Positions 61,900-64,000 of a DNA stretch of 64,000 bases are shown in pieces (position 1 is the stretch's first letter; each line of letters begins with the position of its first letter). Origin of the DNA: REEP01 sp964517265 (GTDB lineage Bacteria; Pseudomonadota; Alphaproteobacteria; Rhodospirillales; Defluviicoccaceae); NCBI GenBank assembly GCA_964517265.1, contig CAZFBS010000010.1:1-64000 (forward strand). Reading direction: 5' to 3'. Position numbers and translations under genes: made by a program. The notes below the pieces were generated by a model, which saw nothing but the letters and a program-made list of their open reading frames with translations, searched no databases and was not told where the DNA came from.

Positions 61900-62732
61900 A
61901 GGCCGCGTGCGGCATTCAAAGCAAGCTTGGCTAGTTGCAGAGGCCCCGGTTTCTGGACGGAAGCGGCAAACGGATCGTACGCCCGACGCCGTAGGTCGTG
62001 AAGGTAGCTATCAGCCAAGGTTGCCGGTAGCAGGGCCGGGAGCGCCTTGCGAGGAATATCTGGGCCCGCAGTACGGGCAGCCTTCAGGCGCTCTCGGGCG
62101 CAGTCGGCAACGGCAGCAACGACCACTTTGAGGGGTTCCGGCGACTGCATTTCGAACAACTGGAAAACGTCCAAACCGGCCTCGCGGTTGAGCGACACCG
62201 GCAAGTAAATCCGGCGTTGGCTGGCATGGTACGGCACCGTGCGCAACACGCCGATGAGTGCCCATGCGATGGCGACGTCCCGTGCGGCCGCACGCGCCGC
62301 CTCTTCCTCAATACCAAGCACATCAAGAGACAACACGCCAAGCGTGGCAGACGTGCCTTCGGCGTAAGCGATCAGGGCATCCATGTCGGAGGGTGCCTGA
62401 TCAGTCATATCGAAGGTGCGAGTCTCGATAAGACGGTCAACGCTCGACCGGTCCAGTCGGTATTGCCGAACTACGGATGAAAGTGCCTGAGCAATCTCAT
62501 GCTGAGGCGGCCGGCCCGCAAAAATGGCATCCACGGTCTCTATCCACCACTGCAGACGGATATGTCCAAGCAGCGGTTGACGAACCGATTCGCGAATCCG
62601 CGCTACCTCGACGTTGAAGGCATAAACAGCCGCCAACGCCTCCCGCTCCTCGGGTGGTGCGAACAACGTGCATAGGAATCGATCATAATCAAAGCGCCGG
62701 ACTTGCTGGGCACAATAGCTGAGTTCGGGCAT
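61893..62732 (-). CDS. squalene/phytoene-synthase-fold protein, NDUFAF6-like (complex I assembly)
   Basis: A 279-residue protein of the squalene/phytoene synthase fold. In active synthases two aspartate-rich motifs bind magnesium-diphosphate; here the first region reads YAFNVEVARIRESV and the second ALIGVLRTVPYH, with no aspartates. Instead the sequence matches the NDUFAF6 group (LQWWIETVDAIF, GTSATLGVL, RRIYLP), mitochondrial and alphaproteobacterial pseudoenzymes that assist respiratory complex I assembly. It faces head-to-head with the squalene-synthase-like gene at 62807, leaving 74 bases. Complex I genes are not in the window, so the functional link is from family knowledge. Confidence 0.78.
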   Translation of the reverse strand: MPELSYCAQQVRRFDYDRFLCTLFAPPEEREALAAVYAFNVEVARIRESVRQPLLGHIRLQWWIETVDAIFAGRPPQHEIAQALSSVVRQYRLDRSSVDRLIETRTFDMTDQAPSDMDALIAYAEGTSATLGVLSLDVLGIEEEAARAAARDVAIAWALIGVLRTVPYHASQRRIYLPVSLNREAGLDVFQLFEMQSPEPLKVVVAAVADCARERLKAARTAGPDIPRKALPALLPATLADSYLHDLRRRAYDPFAASVQKPGPLQLAKLALNAARGLY

Positions 62733-62806
62733 GCATTTTCATCCCGGTTTGTCGTCTGTTCTGAGATATATGAAGCTCAACAATCCAACGAGGTGATAGA
62801 ACCCCT

Positions 62807-63664
62807 GTGCAGCCATTTTTGATCGACCTCACCGAGATCAGCGGCGACGCCGACTTCTCTCTGATGCCGGGGTTGTTTCCGCAAAAGGTCCGGCCCCATC
62901 TGTTCGCCTTCACCGGCTTCGTGCGTCTCGCCGATCATATTGCGGACAGTACATGGCTCGCGCACAAGGACAAGATTGCGCGATTGGACATTCTGGAATC
63001 GGCCCTCGACAGCGATGCTGTCACCGGGTGGTCAGAGGAATCGTCTCGCATCATTCACAACATCCGATACAGCCTGAAGGAAACGCAGGTTTCGAGCCAG
63101 TATGCACACCAGATGGTACAAGCGTTCCGACGCGACGTGATGGGAGAGCGAAGATATACCTGGGATGATCTAATCGCCCACTGTCAGGACGCCGCGGCTC
63201 CGGTCGGCCGCTACATGCTGGACCTGATGCACGAAGATCAATCCGTGTGCGGAAAGGCTTCTGATGATCTGTGTGCAGCCCTGCGAATTCTCAAGCGTCT
63301 GCGCGATTGCCGGATCGGTGTCGATCAATTCAACCGCTTGTGCATTCCTGAGCAGTTCATGAACGACGCGATGGTTTCGATCGATCATCTAAAGGCGCCC
63401 TCCGCCAAGGGGCAGACTCGTGCGGTGCTCGATCGGGTTCTAGACGGCGTCGACCGCCTGCTCAGTCGTGCCGAACCACTGCCAGCGTGGATTCGCCATC
63501 GCGGACTACGGATGCACACTGCCATTGTTCTCTGCCGGGGGCAAAAACTGGCAGGCCGGTTCCGCGAGGAAGACCCGTTGCAAGGACGGGTCAGCTTGAG
63601 CCGCTGGCAGCGGTTTCACTGCCGCTGGAAGATCCTGATCGGCGGCCTGATAGGACATACCTAA
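62807..63664 (+). CDS. squalene/phytoene synthase family protein, divergent HpnC-like
   Basis: A 285-residue member of the trans-isoprenyl diphosphate synthase family. The first aspartate-rich motif is kept as FVRLADHIADS (DxxxD), and the QAFRRDVMGERRYTWDDL helix fits HpnC/HpnD, hopanoid squalene-forming enzymes. The second motif reads RLRDCRIGVDQF, with aspartates five residues apart instead of the usual spacing DxxxD, so activity is doubtful or altered. No hopanoid cyclase or hpnD partner lies in the window. The GTG start at 62807 has AGGTGATAG upstream. Confidence 0.75.
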   Translation: MQPFLIDLTEISGDADFSLMPGLFPQKVRPHLFAFTGFVRLADHIADSTWLAHKDKIARLDILESALDSDAVTGWSEESSRIIHNIRYSLKETQVSSQYAHQMVQAFRRDVMGERRYTWDDLIAHCQDAAAPVGRYMLDLMHEDQSVCGKASDDLCAALRILKRLRDCRIGVDQFNRLCIPEQFMNDAMVSIDHLKAPSAKGQTRAVLDRVLDGVDRLLSRAEPLPAWIRHRGLRMHTAIVLCRGQKLAGRFREEDPLQGRVSLSRWQRFHCRWKILIGGLIGHT

Positions 63665-63759
63665 AGCCTGACGATTCGCCGTGCGTTCCTCTTTCCAAGG
63701 GAGGGTTTGATCCGTATGCTCACCCGACTGGATGAGACGGGACAGGCAATGAGGTTGAA

Positions 63760-64000
63760 ATGGCTTTCCAATTACCGCCCCTGCCTTACGACAAGAACGC
63801 GTTGGACCCTTATGTGTCGGCGAAAACCTTGGAGTTTCACCACGGCAAACATCACAACGCATACGTCACAAAACTTAACGAGTTGATCAAGGACACCCCT
63901 TACGCGTCTCAGGATCTTGAAACGATTATCAAGGAAACGTTTGGCGACGCGGGGAAGACTGGGATCTTTAACAACGCCGCTCAGGTGTGGAACCACACGT
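63760..64000 (+). CDS. sodB: iron superoxide dismutase (N-terminal 80 residues)
   Basis: The start of a Fe/Mn-type superoxide dismutase, cut by the right edge. It opens MAFQLPPLPYDKNALDPYVS and continues with TLEFHHGKHHNAYVTKLNEL, whose first histidine is a metal ligand, and the second ligand region FNNAAQVWNHT at the end. These are clear family hallmarks; the iron form is favoured by the SodB-like N-terminus. A GAGGTTG motif lies just before the ATG. It protects the cytoplasm from superoxide. Confidence 0.95.
   Translation, partial: MAFQLPPLPYDKNALDPYVSAKTLEFHHGKHHNAYVTKLNELIKDTPYASQDLETIIKETFGDAGKTGIFNNAAQVWNHT

Noticed and set aside
1..64000. CRISPR arrays, insertion sequences, prophage or attachment sites
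   Set aside because: No regularly spaced direct repeats, transposase, integrase or phage structural genes were seen; both tRNA genes lack adjacent duplicated 3' ends.

Overview
The window is a dense stretch of chromosome from a high-GC alphaproteobacterium, most like Rhodospirillales. This rests on gene content only: a TIGR02186-type membrane protein (a family essentially confined to Alphaproteobacteria), the gyrA-coaD and sdhE-mfd/recG neighbourhoods, a DUF502 protein, fused IcmF and class I housekeeping genes. No rRNA is present to settle it. There is no prophage, insertion sequence or CRISPR array; almost everything is core or metabolic.

Layout. 1-2.4 kb: a minus-strand stress/membrane cluster (possible micropeptide, XpaC-like, TelA, SPFH). 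2.8-4.9 kb: a small membrane protein coupled to a two-RCK potassium channel. 5.2-8.9 kb: a 1235-residue glycogen branching enzyme whose N-terminal half is a second, decayed branching-enzyme copy. 9.1-11.9 kb: a DUF1622 protein, tRNA-Gln, a DUF4383 protein, a minimal ParB-domain protein and coaD. 12-20.9 kb: gyrA, icmF, metY-type sulfhydrylase and hemB, with a perfect 14-bp palindrome between icmF and metY. 20.9-27.7 kb: ppk1, two alpha/beta hydrolases, an MscS channel and a bacteriohemerythrin. 27.9-30.8 kb: trpGDC-osmC with overlapping start/stop codons. 31-34.4 kb: an epimerase, a secreted paraoxonase-like protein and a sulfotransferase. 34.6-43.6 kb: a second bacteriohemerythrin, mfd, sdhE, recG, a B12/radical-SAM protein carrying a 120-bp AT-rich patch, and DUF502. 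43.8-46.5 kb: Nudix, two-ACT protein, TIGR02186 protein and universal stress protein. 46.5-51.4 kb: a carbon-fixation-type operon prk-tkt-fba-rpe, then tRNA-His. 51.7-54.7 kb: a bacterial voltage-gated sodium channel, an aldo/keto reductase, a structured candidate small RNA with an anti-Shine-Dalgarno segment, and a GNAT acetyltransferase. 54.7-60.2 kb: lpxA, otsA, galU and an unknown gene, facing trmFO. 60.3-64 kb: two secreted proteins, two unusual squalene/phytoene-synthase-fold proteins and the start of an iron superoxide dismutase gene.

Taken together the genes describe an organism that stores glycogen and polyphosphate, makes trehalose from UDP-glucose, handles methylmalonyl/isobutyryl-type CoA esters through a B12 mutase, probably runs part of the Calvin cycle, and has several ion channels for ionic and osmotic stress. 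The most unusual items are the double branching enzyme, the candidate small RNA, the cyanobacterial/plant-like phosphoribulokinase operon without RuBisCO in view, the AT-rich insert in the radical-SAM gene, and the paired prenyl-synthase-fold proteins lacking normal aspartate motifs.
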